64,000 nt of DNA from Myxococcaceae bacterium (GTDB taxonomy: Bacteria; Myxococcota_A; Polyangia; Polyangiales; Ga0077539), in NCBI GenBank assembly GCA_004297725.1, contig SCUS01000078.1:62001-126000 (forward strand), given 5' to 3'. The position numbers and the translations under genes were made by a program. The notes under the pieces were generated by a model. That model was given only the letters and a program-made list of their open reading frames with translations, did no database searches and was not told the DNA's origin. Shown here piece by piece: positions 55,252-64,000 of this stretch. Position 1 is the stretch's first letter. Each line of letters begins with the position of its first letter.

Positions 55252-56633
55252 TCGCCCCCCTCGCCCGCGCGCTCTCCTCCCTCGATCGCCCTCCCCGGGT
55301 GCTCCATCCCCTGCTCGCGTCGGTGCTGGCCGTCACCGGCTTCGCCATCGTCGAGGCCCACCGGATGCACTTCGGGTCGACGCCCGACGCCATCGGCGCC
55401 CGGCTCTTCCACCGCACCGGGGCTTCGCTCCAGCTCATCGCCCTCGGCCTCGGGGCGCTCTTCGCCACCGCCGCGGTCTCTCGCATCCGCCGCGACGGGC
55501 TCCTCGACCACCTTCACCTCGCGGGAGCGACCGGACCCTCCCTCGCGCTCTCGCTCTCCCTCCGCAGCGCGGCGCAGGCGGCGGCGCTCACCGCGCTCGC
55601 GAGCCCCATGCTCGGGCTCAGCCTCTTCTACGGCGGCATCCCCGTGGCGGTGCTCGCCTCGGCGCTCTCCTCCTCGATCGCCTGCGCGGCGCTCGGGGCC
55701 ACCGTGGGCGTCGCCGTCGCCGCCTCGGGCGACGACCGCGCGGCGCCCCTCCGTAGCGCCCTCGCGGTGCTGCTGCTCTCGCTCCTCGGCTACCGGGCGC
55801 TCGGCCAGCTCGCCGCGGCCGTCGCGCTCGCCCCCCTCCACGCCTCCCCCCGAGGAACCCTCTGGTACATCGACCTCCTCGCCGACGGCCGCGCCTCCGC
55901 CGCGATGCGCCGCGCGGGGCTCCTGGCCCCCTGGTGGGTCGCGCTCTCCACCGCCCCGTGGCTGCTCTCCTCCGCCGCGCCGGGGCTCTCTCCCGACGGC
56001 CGATCGGAGCGCCCTCCCTGGGCCGCCGCCCTCCTCTCGACGCTGCTGCTCACGGCCCCGATGGCCGTCGCCGTCCACGCGGTGAGCCGCCCCCTCGATC
56101 GCCTCTCCTGGCTGCACGCCGCCCTCCTCGGCTGGACCGCCCTCGCCCTCCCGCTCCTCGCCGACGAGCTCTGCCTCGCGGTCGCCCTGCTGGGCACCGG
56201 GCTGCTGGCGCTCGCCGGGGCCACCGGCATCCCCTCGGCGCGCTGGCTCTCCGACAGCGCCACGGTCAGCGCCGCCGTGGCGGCCGCGGTGCTCGTCTTC
56301 GCGGCCCTGGTCTCCGCCCTCTCCCGACGGCGCTCTCCCAGGCTCGTCGCGGCGCTCTCCGTGGCCGCGCTCTGCGTCGCTCCGCTGGTGCTCCGCGAGC
56401 TCGCTGGATCGTACGGCGCCAACCCCTCAATCGATGCCATCGCGGGCCTCTCTCCGCTCGCGGCCTTCGAGCTGATCGCCCGCGACGCCCACGCTCCCAC
56501 CCCCTCGGGATGGCGCGAGTCCACCCGCCTCGGGATGGCCAACGCCGGATCGCTCGTCACCAGCCTCGGGAGCCTCGCCCTGATCGCCAGGATGTACCTG
56601 ATTTCAAGGCGTACGACGGAGACCGTACGATGA
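55248..56633 (+). CDS. ABC transporter permease-like membrane protein
   Basis: 461 residues from GTG at 55248 overlapping the ATPase gene. About twelve hydrophobic helices, for example LLASVLAVTGFAIVEAHRM, LIALGLGALFATAAVSRI and LLSTLLLTAPMAVAVHAVSR. The early SRIRRDGLLDHLHLAGATGP looks like the coupling helix of ABC-2 type permeases, which bind their ATPase. Substrate unknown. Its partner genes suggest an envelope function. It ends with overlap into the DUF58 gene. Confidence 0.7.
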   Translation: MIAPLARALSSLDRPPRVLHPLLASVLAVTGFAIVEAHRMHFGSTPDAIGARLFHRTGASLQLIALGLGALFATAAVSRIRRDGLLDHLHLAGATGPSLALSLSLRSAAQAAALTALASPMLGLSLFYGGIPVAVLASALSSSIACAALGATVGVAVAASGDDRAAPLRSALAVLLLSLLGYRALGQLAAAVALAPLHASPRGTLWYIDLLADGRASAAMRRAGLLAPWWVALSTAPWLLSSAAPGLSPDGRSERPPWAAALLSTLLLTAPMAVAVHAVSRPLDRLSWLHAALLGWTALALPLLADELCLAVALLGTGLLALAGATGIPSARWLSDSATVSAAVAAAVLVFAALVSALSRRRSPRLVAALSVAALCVAPLVLRELAGSYGANPSIDAIAGLSPLAAFELIARDAHAPTPSGWRESTRLGMANAGSLVTSLGSLALIARMYLISRRTTETVR

Positions 56634-57496
56634 CGTACGACCTCCTCGACGCGGGCTACCGACGCTCCCTCGACCTGCTTCGTCGACACCTCTCGCCCGC
56701 CGTCGCGGCCGGAACCTCGGGCGACCACCGCACCCGCCACCGGGGCTCCGGGCAGGAGTTCCAGGACCACCGACCGTATGTCCCGGGCGACGACCTCCGG
56801 CGCGTCGACTGGATGGCCTACGCCCGCACCGGCGAGCCCGTGACGCGCAACCTCCGCGCCGAGGAGGACGTGCTGCTGAAGGTGCTGATCGACACCAGCG
56901 CCTCGATGACCGACGGCAAGCTGGCCCACGCCGCACGCATCGCCGCGGGCGTCGGCTACCTCGGGCTGCTCGGGGGTGAGCGGGTCCAGGTGATCCCCTT
57001 CGCCGACGCGCCCGACGGCCGGCGTCGCCCCGAGCGGGGACGCGCCGCCATCCCCTCGCTGCTGCGCTCCCTCGGCCCGCTGCATCCCTCGGGCGGCACC
57101 GGCCTCCGCCGGGCGCTCGACCTCGCGCTCAGCCCCGGTCCCCCCTCGGTGGTGCTGCTGCTCAGCGACCTCCTCGACGCCGACGAGGCCGCGCCCTTCG
57201 CCCGCGCCCTCGACCCCCGGCGCCACGACCTCCGCGTGGCCCATGTGCTCTCCCGCGCCGACGTCGAGCCCGCCCTCTCCGGCGACCTCGACCTCGAGGA
57301 CGCCGAGACCTCCGAGCTCCTCCCCCTCACCGCCGACGCGGCCCTGCTCGACCGCTACCGAGAGCGCGTTACCAGGTGGTGTAAGTCCATCGACGAGGCC
57401 GCCCGCTCCCGGGGCGCGAGGCTCGTTCGTAGCGTGAGCGACGAGCCCGCCATCGACGCGGTGCGCGCCCTGCTGCGCCCCGACCGGGGAGGCTGA
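56630..57496 (+). CDS. DUF58 protein (VWA-like, MoxR-associated)
   Basis: 288 residues. The DUF58 signature is clear: HRGSGQEFQDHRPYVPGDDL, RRVDWMAYARTGEPVTRNL, then a VWA-like strand with the metal site LIDTSASMTDGKL and VVLLLSDLLDADEAAPF. These soluble proteins always accompany MoxR ATPases; they are presumed substrates or adaptors. It overlaps the permease gene by ATGA and is followed nine bases later by the first VWA gene. Confidence 0.92.
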   Translation: MTYDLLDAGYRRSLDLLRRHLSPAVAAGTSGDHRTRHRGSGQEFQDHRPYVPGDDLRRVDWMAYARTGEPVTRNLRAEEDVLLKVLIDTSASMTDGKLAHAARIAAGVGYLGLLGGERVQVIPFADAPDGRRRPERGRAAIPSLLRSLGPLHPSGGTGLRRALDLALSPGPPSVVLLLSDLLDADEAAPFARALDPRRHDLRVAHVLSRADVEPALSGDLDLEDAETSELLPLTADAALLDRYRERVTRWCKSIDEAARSRGARLVRSVSDEPAIDAVRALLRPDRGG

Positions 57497-57505
57497 GACC
57501 CTCCC

Positions 57506-59386
57506 ATGGGCGGCGTCACGCTCCTGCACCCCGCCGGCCTCCTCGCGCTGATCGCCGCGGCGCCGGTGATCGCCGCCTACCTGCTCCGCTCCCGCCGCGA
57601 GCGGGTGCGGGTGAGCTCGCTCAAGCTCTGGCGCGACGTCGCCCAGGAGTCCCGCGCCCGACGCCCCTGGCAGCCGCCTCCCCGCGAGCTCTCGCTGCTC
57701 CTCGAGCTCGTCGCGGTCGTCGCCACGGCGCTCGCCCTGGCTCGCCCCGCACGGCTCTCCACGGGTGCCTCGCCCACCCGCGTGGCCCTGGTCGTCGACA
57801 CCAGCGCCTCCATGGCCGCCCACGACGGCGACACCACCCGCTGGCGCCTCGCCCTCGACGCCGCGCGCTCGCTCCTCCGGTCGCTGCCTCCAGGCGCCGA
57901 GGTGATGCTGGTGTCGGCCGATCGTTCGCCCTCCGTACGATCTCCCTTCACCGCCGATCGACGCGCCCTCGCGCGCTCCCTCGACGCGCTCCGCCCCACC
58001 GCCTCCGAGGGTGACCTCGCCTCCGCGGTGCGCTTCGCCGCCGACCGCCTCCGCCCGCTCCCCGGGCCTCGACGCTTGCTGGTGGTCACCGACGGATCGC
58101 TCGCCCGCGGCGGCGCCCCCTCGGACGACACGCTCCCCATCGAGCTCACGAGGGTGGGCCACGGCGCCGCCAACCTGGCCCTGGTGCGCCTCGACCTGCG
58201 CGCCACCCTCGACCCCGGCGGTCGCCCGCTGGCCCGGGCGCACTGCCTCGTCGCCAGCTTCGACGAGCGCCCCGTCGAGGCGACCCTCTCCGTGCGAGAC
58301 GCCTCGACCGACGCCCTGCTGGGCGAGGCCCGCGCCGCCGTGCTCCCCGGCGCCCGCGTCCCGATGGCCGTCGACCTCGCCATGGCGCCCGCCGACGCAG
58401 GCCGCGCGCTGCGCATCACCCTCTCCCCCGACGACGCCCTCTCCGCCGACAACGTGGCCTTCGCCCGCATCCCGCCGCCTCCCTCCATCCCCGTGGTGCT
58501 GGTCGCCCGGGAGCCCGATCCATGGATCGCCCGGGCCCTCGGCGCCGACCCCTCGGCGCGGCTTACCCTGGCCGGTAACACCATCCCCGACGATCTCCCC
58601 GAGGACGCCCTCCTGGTGCTGGAGGAGACCTGCCCCGCGGTGCTCCCTCCCCGAGAGACCCTGGTGCTCGCCCCCCCGGCGGGGCCCTGCGCCGGGCTCA
58701 CCGTGCTCGCCGAGGTCGACGACCCCTCGATCACCTCCTTCGCCACCACCGACCCTCGCTGGCGCTTCCTCACCATGGACGGCGTGCACCTCTCGAGCGC
58801 CCGCCCGCTGGCGCTCTCCGCCCGCGGCACGGCGCTGGTCCGCGCGGGCTCGCGGGTGCTCGCGGCCGACGCGGGCCTCGCCGACCGCACGGTCACCGTC
58901 GTCGGCATCGATCCGCTGCGCTCCGACTGGCCCTTGAAGGCCTCCTTCGTGGTCTTTCTCCGCAACGTCGTCGAGCTCGCGAGGGCCCACCGCGCCGCCG
59001 CCACCGCGCCGCGCTTCCGCACCGGCGACGCCGCCCGCGTCGAGCTCCCTCACGGCGCCTCTCCCACCGCCGTCCTCGGCCCCGACGGACCCGTCGCCTT
59101 CACCGCCCTCCCCGGCGCCGCGGTGCTCGGCGACACCTCCCTCGCGGGCTTCTACCGGGTGCTCTCCCCCCGAGGAGAGACCCTCGTCCCCATCAACCTG
59201 CTCTCCGAGTCCGAGTCCGACCTGCGGGAGCGCCCGCTCGACCTCCGCCCCCCCTCGGCACGCGACGCATCCCCCCTCCCCGAGCCCGTCGAGCTCACCC
59301 GCGCCTTCGCCCTCCTCGCCGCCCTCGCCTGGATCGCCGACCGCCTCGCGCTTACCACCCCCCGTAAGCCGACGAGGCCCTCGTGA
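57506..59386 (+). CDS. BatA-like VWA-domain membrane protein
   Basis: 626 residues. The N-terminus is the aerotolerance/BatA type: LLHPAGLLALIAAAPVIAAY followed by RVRVSSLKLWRDV, a second helix (LSLLLELVAVVATALALARP), then a VWA domain with intact MIDAS site VDTSASMAAHDGD and the later VVTDGSLARGG. The second half is beta-rich with an extracytoplasmic FG-like pattern, and a last helix (TRAFALLAALAWIADRLAL) is near the C-terminus. It likely displays the metal-dependent adhesion site in the periplasm. It overlaps the next gene (59383) by GTGA. Confidence 0.87.
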   Translation: MGGVTLLHPAGLLALIAAAPVIAAYLLRSRRERVRVSSLKLWRDVAQESRARRPWQPPPRELSLLLELVAVVATALALARPARLSTGASPTRVALVVDTSASMAAHDGDTTRWRLALDAARSLLRSLPPGAEVMLVSADRSPSVRSPFTADRRALARSLDALRPTASEGDLASAVRFAADRLRPLPGPRRLLVVTDGSLARGGAPSDDTLPIELTRVGHGAANLALVRLDLRATLDPGGRPLARAHCLVASFDERPVEATLSVRDASTDALLGEARAAVLPGARVPMAVDLAMAPADAGRALRITLSPDDALSADNVAFARIPPPPSIPVVLVAREPDPWIARALGADPSARLTLAGNTIPDDLPEDALLVLEETCPAVLPPRETLVLAPPAGPCAGLTVLAEVDDPSITSFATTDPRWRFLTMDGVHLSSARPLALSARGTALVRAGSRVLAADAGLADRTVTVVGIDPLRSDWPLKASFVVFLRNVVELARAHRAAATAPRFRTGDAARVELPHGASPTAVLGPDGPVAFTALPGAAVLGDTSLAGFYRVLSPRGETLVPINLLSESESDLRERPLDLRPPSARDASPLPEPVELTRAFALLAALAWIADRLALTTPRKPTRPS

Positions 59387-62127
59387 GCCGCGCCGAGCGC
59401 CTCTCTCACGCGCTGCTCCTCCTCGCGGGCGTCTCGTCCCTCGCGGCCTTCGCCGGACCTCGCTGGGGCCACCGCATCGACCGACTCGCGGTCATCGTGG
59501 CCGTCGACCGCTCCCGCTCCATGGAGCGCCTCCCCGACGCCGAGGCCCGGGTCGCCCGCTTCGAGCGCGAGGCCGCCGGCGGGATGCGCGACGGAGACCG
59601 CCTCGGCCGCGTGGTCTACGGCGCCGGAGCCGCCACCGGGCAGGCGCTCCACGAGCGGGCCATCCCCCCGTCGAGCACGGAGGTTCCCATCGACCGCGAC
59701 GGCACCGACCTCGCGGCCGCGATCGATCGTTCGCTCTCCGAACGACCCGACGACGCCCCCGCGCGCATCGTCCTCCTGGGCGACGGGGCCAGCAACCGGG
59801 GCGACGCCCTCGCCGCCGCCGCTCGCGCCGTGGCCGCGGGCGTCCCCATCGACGTGCTGCCCATGAGCGCGACGGCCAGGAGGGAGCTGCGGGTGAGCTC
59901 GGTGCGGGCGCCCTCCCGGCTCGACGAGCGCGAGGCCTTCGAGCTGCGGGTGGTGACCTTCGCCACGGAGCGCTGCGAGGCCGAGGTGCGGGTCTCCCTC
60001 GACGGCGCGATCGCCCACCGCGGACGGGTGACCGTGGAGGCGGGCGAAGGGATGCTCTCGCTCCCTCAGACGGCCCCGGGGCCGGGGATGCACCGCTACG
60101 AGGTGGAGGTGATCCCCCGGGACCCGACGCTCGACCGGGTGCCCGAAGACAACCTGGGAGGGAGCTTCGTGAGGGTGCGCGGCCCCGCCTCGGTGCTGGT
60201 GCTGGAGGGCGACCCGGGGGCCTCCGCGCCGCTCTCCGAGGCGCTGCGCCAGGGCGGGTTTCGCGTCGTCGAGGGCGGCACCTGGGGCTTCCCCGCGGAC
60301 CTCGCCGCGCTCTCCTCCTACGACCTCCTGGTGCTCTCGGACGTGCCCGCGAGGGCGCTCTCCACCGAGCAGCTCGAGTGGATACGCACCTACGTCCGAG
60401 ACCTGGGCGGCGGGCTCTGGCTGATGGGCGGCGACCGCTCCCTCGGGCCCGGCGGCTACGCCCGCACTCCCGTCGAGGAGGTCTCCCCGGTGTCCTTCGA
60501 CCTGCGCCAGGAGCGCCGCCGCGCCTCGCTCGCGGAGGTCATCTCCATCGACTACTCCGGCTCGATGACGGCGGTGGTGGGGGGCTACACCAAGATCCGC
60601 CTCGCCAACGAGGCCGCCGCCCGGAGCGCGCTGCTGCTGGGCCAGGGCGACCAGCTCGGCGTCGCCCACGTCGACACCAGCACCACCTGGACGATGCCCC
60701 TCGGCCCGGTGGACAACCTCGAGCCCGTCCTCCGTCGCATCCGCGCGGTGGGCGCGGGCGGCGGAGGGATCATCGTCCCCACGGCCCTCGCCGACGCCTA
60801 TCGCGCGCTGAGGGCGGCGCGCACCGACCTGCGTCACCTGCTGCTCTTCGCCGACGGCGACGACGCCGAGGAGATGACCGGCTGCGCTCTCACGGTGGCC
60901 ACGGCCTTCCGCGACGGCATCACCACCTCCGTGGTCTCGCTGGGCCGAGGCGCCGACACCCCGGAGCTGGAGCGCCTCTCCCGCGAGGGCCACGGGCGCT
61001 TCTACCTCGTCGAGGACGCCCTGCGCCTCCCCACGGTCTTCGCCCAGGAGACCATCCTGGCCACGCGCGCGGCCATCCGCGAGGAGCCCTTCCGCGCGCT
61101 CCCCTCGCTGCCCGACGCGGTGACCGCGGGCCTCGACCTCGCCTCGGCGCCCCCGCTGGGAGGCTACGTGGTGACGCTGCCGAAGCCGCGCGGGGCGGTG
61201 CTGCTGCGGGCCATCGACGGCGACCCACTGCTGGCGAGCTGGTCGGCGGGGGCGGGGCACGCGGCGGTGTTTACCTCGGATGGTAAAGACCGCTGGGGCG
61301 CCGGGTGGCTTCGCTGGCCCGGGAGGGCGAGGCTCTGGTCGTCGCTCGCCCGCTCGCTGGCGCGTCAGGACGACGGGCGGGTGCGCGCCGAGGCGGACGC
61401 GACCGGGGCGGTGCTCCAGGTGCGCGCGACGGCCGTGGACGCCGACGGCCGGGGCGACGCGCTGCGGCGGCTCACCGCGAGGGTGGCGCTGCCCGATGGG
61501 AGCACCCGGGAGCTCCCGCTCGATCCGGCCGGGGCCGGGACCTACGCCGCGGACCTCCCGATCACGGTCCGCGGCGCCTACGCGGTGGCGGTGCGCGACG
61601 AGGCGAGCGGCGCGCTGGTGGCGTCGACCGGGGCGCTGCGCACGGCGGCGGAGGAGTTTCGCGCCACGGACGACCCGGGGCTGCTCGCTCGCATCGCGTC
61701 GATGACCGGGGGGCGGGTGCTCCGCTCGGGCGCGGAGGTCTTCTCCGCGAGGGCGGCGCCCCGCTACGGGTGGACCCCGCTGGCGCCCTGGCTGCTTCGC
61801 CTGGGCCTGCTGCTGGGCGTGGCCTCGGTGCTGCTCCGTCGGCTGGGGCTGCCGGGGCGGTGGGAGTCCGGCGCGAGGGCGAGCGCCTCGGGGCGCCCCG
61901 CGACGCCACTGCGAGGGGCCGCCCGGGTGGAGCGAACGAGGGGCGCACCCACCCCGTCGGGGCCGAGGGCGACGAGCGCGGTGGAGGCGCTGAGGGCGAG
62001 GCGCAGGGAGCCCGCGGCGGCTACGAAGCGTCGGGAGCGGGAGCCTGCGGCGCCCCGCCGGGCGGTGGTGCCGGGCGATGGGGCCTCGACGCTCTCGGCG
62101 CTGAAGGCGGCGCGGCGGCGGCGCTGA
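59383..62127 (+). CDS. VWA-domain membrane protein with glutamine-amidotransferase-like region
   Basis: 914 residues from GTG at 59383. A membrane helix near the N-terminus is followed by a VWA-like domain with VDRSRSMERLPDAE (D42-x-S-x-S46). A class I amidotransferase-like fold follows at about 265-370 (ASVLVLEGDPGASAPLSEAL, YDLLVLSDVPARALS, DLGGGLWLMGGDRSLGPGGY), lacking an obvious catalytic cysteine. A second VWA domain with EVISIDYSGSM (D390-Y-S-G-S394) and LLLFADGDDAEEM comes next. The end has a helix (APWLLRLGLLLGVASVLLRR) and an Arg-rich tail. Two MIDAS sites in one protein are notable. It closes the coupled operon. Confidence 0.85.
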   Translation: MSRAERLSHALLLLAGVSSLAAFAGPRWGHRIDRLAVIVAVDRSRSMERLPDAEARVARFEREAAGGMRDGDRLGRVVYGAGAATGQALHERAIPPSSTEVPIDRDGTDLAAAIDRSLSERPDDAPARIVLLGDGASNRGDALAAAARAVAAGVPIDVLPMSATARRELRVSSVRAPSRLDEREAFELRVVTFATERCEAEVRVSLDGAIAHRGRVTVEAGEGMLSLPQTAPGPGMHRYEVEVIPRDPTLDRVPEDNLGGSFVRVRGPASVLVLEGDPGASAPLSEALRQGGFRVVEGGTWGFPADLAALSSYDLLVLSDVPARALSTEQLEWIRTYVRDLGGGLWLMGGDRSLGPGGYARTPVEEVSPVSFDLRQERRRASLAEVISIDYSGSMTAVVGGYTKIRLANEAAARSALLLGQGDQLGVAHVDTSTTWTMPLGPVDNLEPVLRRIRAVGAGGGGIIVPTALADAYRALRAARTDLRHLLLFADGDDAEEMTGCALTVATAFRDGITTSVVSLGRGADTPELERLSREGHGRFYLVEDALRLPTVFAQETILATRAAIREEPFRALPSLPDAVTAGLDLASAPPLGGYVVTLPKPRGAVLLRAIDGDPLLASWSAGAGHAAVFTSDGKDRWGAGWLRWPGRARLWSSLARSLARQDDGRVRAEADATGAVLQVRATAVDADGRGDALRRLTARVALPDGSTRELPLDPAGAGTYAADLPITVRGAYAVAVRDEASGALVASTGALRTAAEEFRATDDPGLLARIASMTGGRVLRSGAEVFSARAAPRYGWTPLAPWLLRLGLLLGVASVLLRRLGLPGRWESGARASASGRPATPLRGAARVERTRGAPTPSGPRATSAVEALRARRREPAAATKRREREPAAPRRAVVPGDGASTLSALKAARRRR

Positions 62128-62157
62128 GGTCGCCGCTCTTGCGATACCCTCCGTGGG

Positions 62158-62808
62158 ATGAGCGCCCTGCCCTCCCGGTGTCCACGCTGCCGCGACGCGA
62201 TGCTCCGCCATGACACCCCGCGGCCCGACGGAGGCAGCGCGTGGCTGGAGCGCTGCGAGCAGCCCCACCCCTGCGGCGTCTGGTACGACGCCCACAGCCT
62301 CCCGGCGCTCCACGCGCGCTTCGCCGACGACGAGGTGGCCTCCGCGCTCTACGAGGCCCCGGTGGCCGACGTGGCCCCCTCGCGGCGCATCGCGTGCCCC
62401 CGCTGCGAGGACCATCCCGCGCTCTCCGCGGTCGTCTTCGCGGGCATCACCCTCGACGTGTGCGACCGCTGCCGCGGGCTCTGGGTCGACCGCGAGGAGT
62501 ACGCCGCGCTGATGCACGCGATGACCCTCTACGCGCCCACCCTTCGAGAGGCCGCCGGGCCGGTCTATCGGAGCGCCCGGGTGCAGCGGGCGATGATCCG
62601 CGGCGAGGACTGGGCGCGCTGCGTGGGATGCCACTCGGAGATCGCCTTCGCCGACGCGCTCTTCACCGAGCGCGGCCTCGTGTGCGTCGTCTGCGGCATC
62701 GCCGTGCAGGAGCACGACCGGGAGGCCGCCTCGACCACGTCGCTCGTTGACGGGGTGCAGCGCTGGCTGGGCTCCGTCGACGCCGCGCTGGTGCGCCTCC
62801 TGGGCTGA
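62158..62808 (+). CDS. Multi-zinc-ribbon protein (zf-TFIIB like)
   Basis: 216 residues with three cysteine clusters: CPRCRDAMLRHDTP with CEQPHPCGVW, ACPRCEDHPALSAVV with LDVCDRCRGLWVDREEY (the zf-TFIIB signature), and CVGCHSEIAF with LVCVVCGIAV. It has no signal peptide, so it is cytoplasmic. Single zf-TFIIB proteins are often tied to membrane or stress operons but their function is unknown. It lies 30 bases after the VWA operon and may belong to it. Confidence 0.75.
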   Translation: MSALPSRCPRCRDAMLRHDTPRPDGGSAWLERCEQPHPCGVWYDAHSLPALHARFADDEVASALYEAPVADVAPSRRIACPRCEDHPALSAVVFAGITLDVCDRCRGLWVDREEYAALMHAMTLYAPTLREAAGPVYRSARVQRAMIRGEDWARCVGCHSEIAFADALFTERGLVCVVCGIAVQEHDREAASTTSLVDGVQRWLGSVDAALVRLLG

Positions 62809-62883
62809 GGGCCGTCGCTGGGAGGGGGACTTTTCCAATCCCCGGGGAAGGGTGCTACATCCCGATGGTTGGCGCGGACCGTC

Positions 62884-63813
62884 ATGACGACGGCCGTGAC
62901 CGGCAGAAACACTGGTTCTCCGATGCCGTCCAAGATCACGGTCCCGGAGCTGCGTGCGCGGAAGTCCTCCGCAGGGCGCGGCGACAAGCTCGCAATGGTC
63001 ACCGCCTACGACGCGACCTTCGCGCGGATGTTCGATGGTGCGGGGGTCGACGCGATCCTCGTGGGCGACTCCCTCGGCATGGTCATCCAGGGTGGCACCA
63101 GCACCCTCCCGGTGACCCTCGACGAGGTCATCTACCACTGCCGCGCCGTCGCCCGAGGGACGCAGCGCGCTCACCTCATCGGCGACATGCCCTTCATGAG
63201 CTACCAGACCTCCACCGACGCGGCGCTGCTCAGCGCGGGTCGACTGATGAAGGAGGGCGGCGCCGAGTCGGTGAAGCTCGAAGGGGGTCGGGAGCTCGCC
63301 GACGTCATCCGCCGCATGGTGCGCATGGGCATCCCGGTGATGGCCCACGTCGGGCTCATGCCGCAGCGCGTGCACGCCATGGGCGGCTTCAAGGTGCAGG
63401 GCCGCAGCGATGACGGCGCCGACGCCATCCTCGAGGACGCCATCGCCGTCGCCGAGGCGGGCGCCTACGCGGTGGTGGTGGAGGGCGTCCCGGCGCCGCT
63501 GGCCGAGCGCATCACCAACGCCATCGACGTGCCCACCATCGGCATCGGCGCGGGCGTCGGCTGCGACGGGCAGATCCTGGTGAGCTACGACCTGCTCGGG
63601 CTCAACGACACGATGAAGCCCCGCTTCGTGAAGCGCTTCCAGGAGTTCTTCCGCCTTGGCGTGGAGGCCACCCGGACCTACGTCGACGAGGTTCGCAACA
63701 GCACCTTCCCGGGCCCCGAGCACAGCTTCGGCCTGCCCGTGGAGCCCCGCAACCCGGTCACCGACGCCCTCAGCCCCCGCCACGCGCCTGCCACCTATGG
63801 ACCTACCCACTGA
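62884..63813 (+). CDS. panB: 3-methyl-2-oxobutanoate hydroxymethyltransferase
   Basis: First committed step of pantothenate synthesis: adds a hydroxymethyl group from methylene-tetrahydrofolate to ketoisovalerate. The 309 residues show [20 protein letters not shown], the metal-site [55 protein letters not shown], the catalytic [15 protein letters not shown], and [15 protein letters not shown]. The start is unclear: ATG at 62884 (used), ATG at 62923 (begins [10 protein letters not shown], the usual N-terminus) or TTG at 62869. It overlaps panC by 17 bases. Confidence 0.95.
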   Translation: MTTAVTGRNTGSPMPSKITVPELRARKSSAGRGDKLAMVTAYDATFARMFDGAGVDAILVGDSLGMVIQGGTSTLPVTLDEVIYHCRAVARGTQRAHLIGDMPFMSYQTSTDAALLSAGRLMKEGGAESVKLEGGRELADVIRRMVRMGIPVMAHVGLMPQRVHAMGGFKVQGRSDDGADAILEDAIAVAEAGAYAVVVEGVPAPLAERITNAIDVPTIGIGAGVGCDGQILVSYDLLGLNDTMKPRFVKRFQEFFRLGVEATRTYVDEVRNSTFPGPEHSFGLPVEPRNPVTDALSPRHAPATYGPTH

Positions 63814-64000
63814 ATCGACCCCCGCGGTCATCCACGCCCCGGAGGCCTTCCGCGCCGCCTGCGACCAGGCCCGCGCGGGGGGTCGCCGGGTGGCGCTGGT
63901 CCCGACCATGGGCGCCCTGCACGCGGGGCACCTCGCGCTGATGGAAGACGCCCGCCGCCGCGTCGGCCCCGATGGGCTCGTCGCGGTGTCGGTCTTCGTC
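63797..64000 (+). CDS. panC: Pantoate--beta-alanine ligase (N-terminal part)
   Basis: Joins pantoate and beta-alanine with ATP. Only 68 codons are present before the right edge. They contain [20 protein letters not shown], the ATP-binding HxGH region that defines the family, and VAVSVFV at the break. The ATG at 63797 lies inside the end of panB in another frame, a common panBC arrangement. Confidence 0.92.
   Translation, partial: MDLPTESTPAVIHAPEAFRAACDQARAGGRRVALVPTMGALHAGHLALMEDARRRVGPDGLVAVSVFV

Noticed and set aside
59152..63909. A 1585-codon open frame on the minus strand
   Set aside because: It runs antisense to the VWA, zinc-ribbon and panB genes and reads as His/Arg/Gly-rich low-complexity sequence with no motifs. 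Long shadow frames are expected at this GC content.

Overview
The window comes from a very GC-rich Gram-negative chromosome, most likely a myxobacterium-like member of the Myxococcota (Polyangia side). This is inferred from several signs. There are lipoproteins with Asp/Ala/Pro-rich stalks followed by Cys-rich and Gly-rich parts. There is an OmpA protein with calcium-binding thrombospondin type-3 repeats, an FHA/sigma54-activator-like protein and a Ser/Thr pseudokinase. MurE carries the DNPR motif of meso-diaminopimelate ligases. Genes are packed tightly, with many four-base stop/start overlaps. I saw no tRNA, rRNA, CRISPR array, insertion sequence or phage gene.

Layout. 1-2033: the start of map (cut by the left edge), a LysR stub overlapping a DUF523 gene, and a ComEA-like helix-hairpin-helix protein with a small partner. 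2345-8162: rplY, then a translationally coupled surface-glycan set of two GT4 glycosyltransferases, two methyltransferases and a Wzx-type flippase. 8175-12972: an accessory, defence-like region with an AAA ATPase carrying a PD-(D/E)XK end, then a two-gene ATPase/HNH nuclease unit resembling Septu (PtuA/PtuB). Its ATPase has an extra N-terminal domain that looks like a degenerate nucleoside phosphorylase. This is the best candidate for an undescribed system. 13099-17390: a lipoprotein, a PaiB-like flavoprotein, a fatty acid desaturase, an EamA transporter and a membrane protein.

17417-32151 (minus strand) is a division and cell wall (dcw) cluster reading rsmH-ftsL-ftsI-murE-murF-mraY, then murD-ftsW-murG. 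Between mraY and murD sit an aldose epimerase gene, an FNR-type regulator and a cytochrome cd1 nitrite reductase (nirS) predicted to be a lipoprotein. A perfect FNR/DNR-type palindrome lies just upstream of nirS. 32221-41927: thiL, a degenerate FHA/AAA regulator, larC, a sensor kinase without an ATPase domain, rpoZ, and groES-groEL behind a sigma70-like promoter and a CIRCE operator. 42063-49537: lipoproteins, a membrane pseudokinase and an OmpA-family protein. 49609-62127: an eight-gene coupled operon (coiled-coil membrane protein, MoxR ATPase, large membrane protein, ABC ATPase and permease, DUF58, two VWA proteins), followed by a zinc-ribbon gene. The right edge holds panB and the start of panC (pantothenate synthesis).

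The nine genes from 49609 to 62808 lie on one strand and very likely act together at the envelope. The rplY-to-flippase block points to export of a methylated or branched glycan. The nirS/regulator pair looks like a small anaerobic respiration module under its own FNR-type control.
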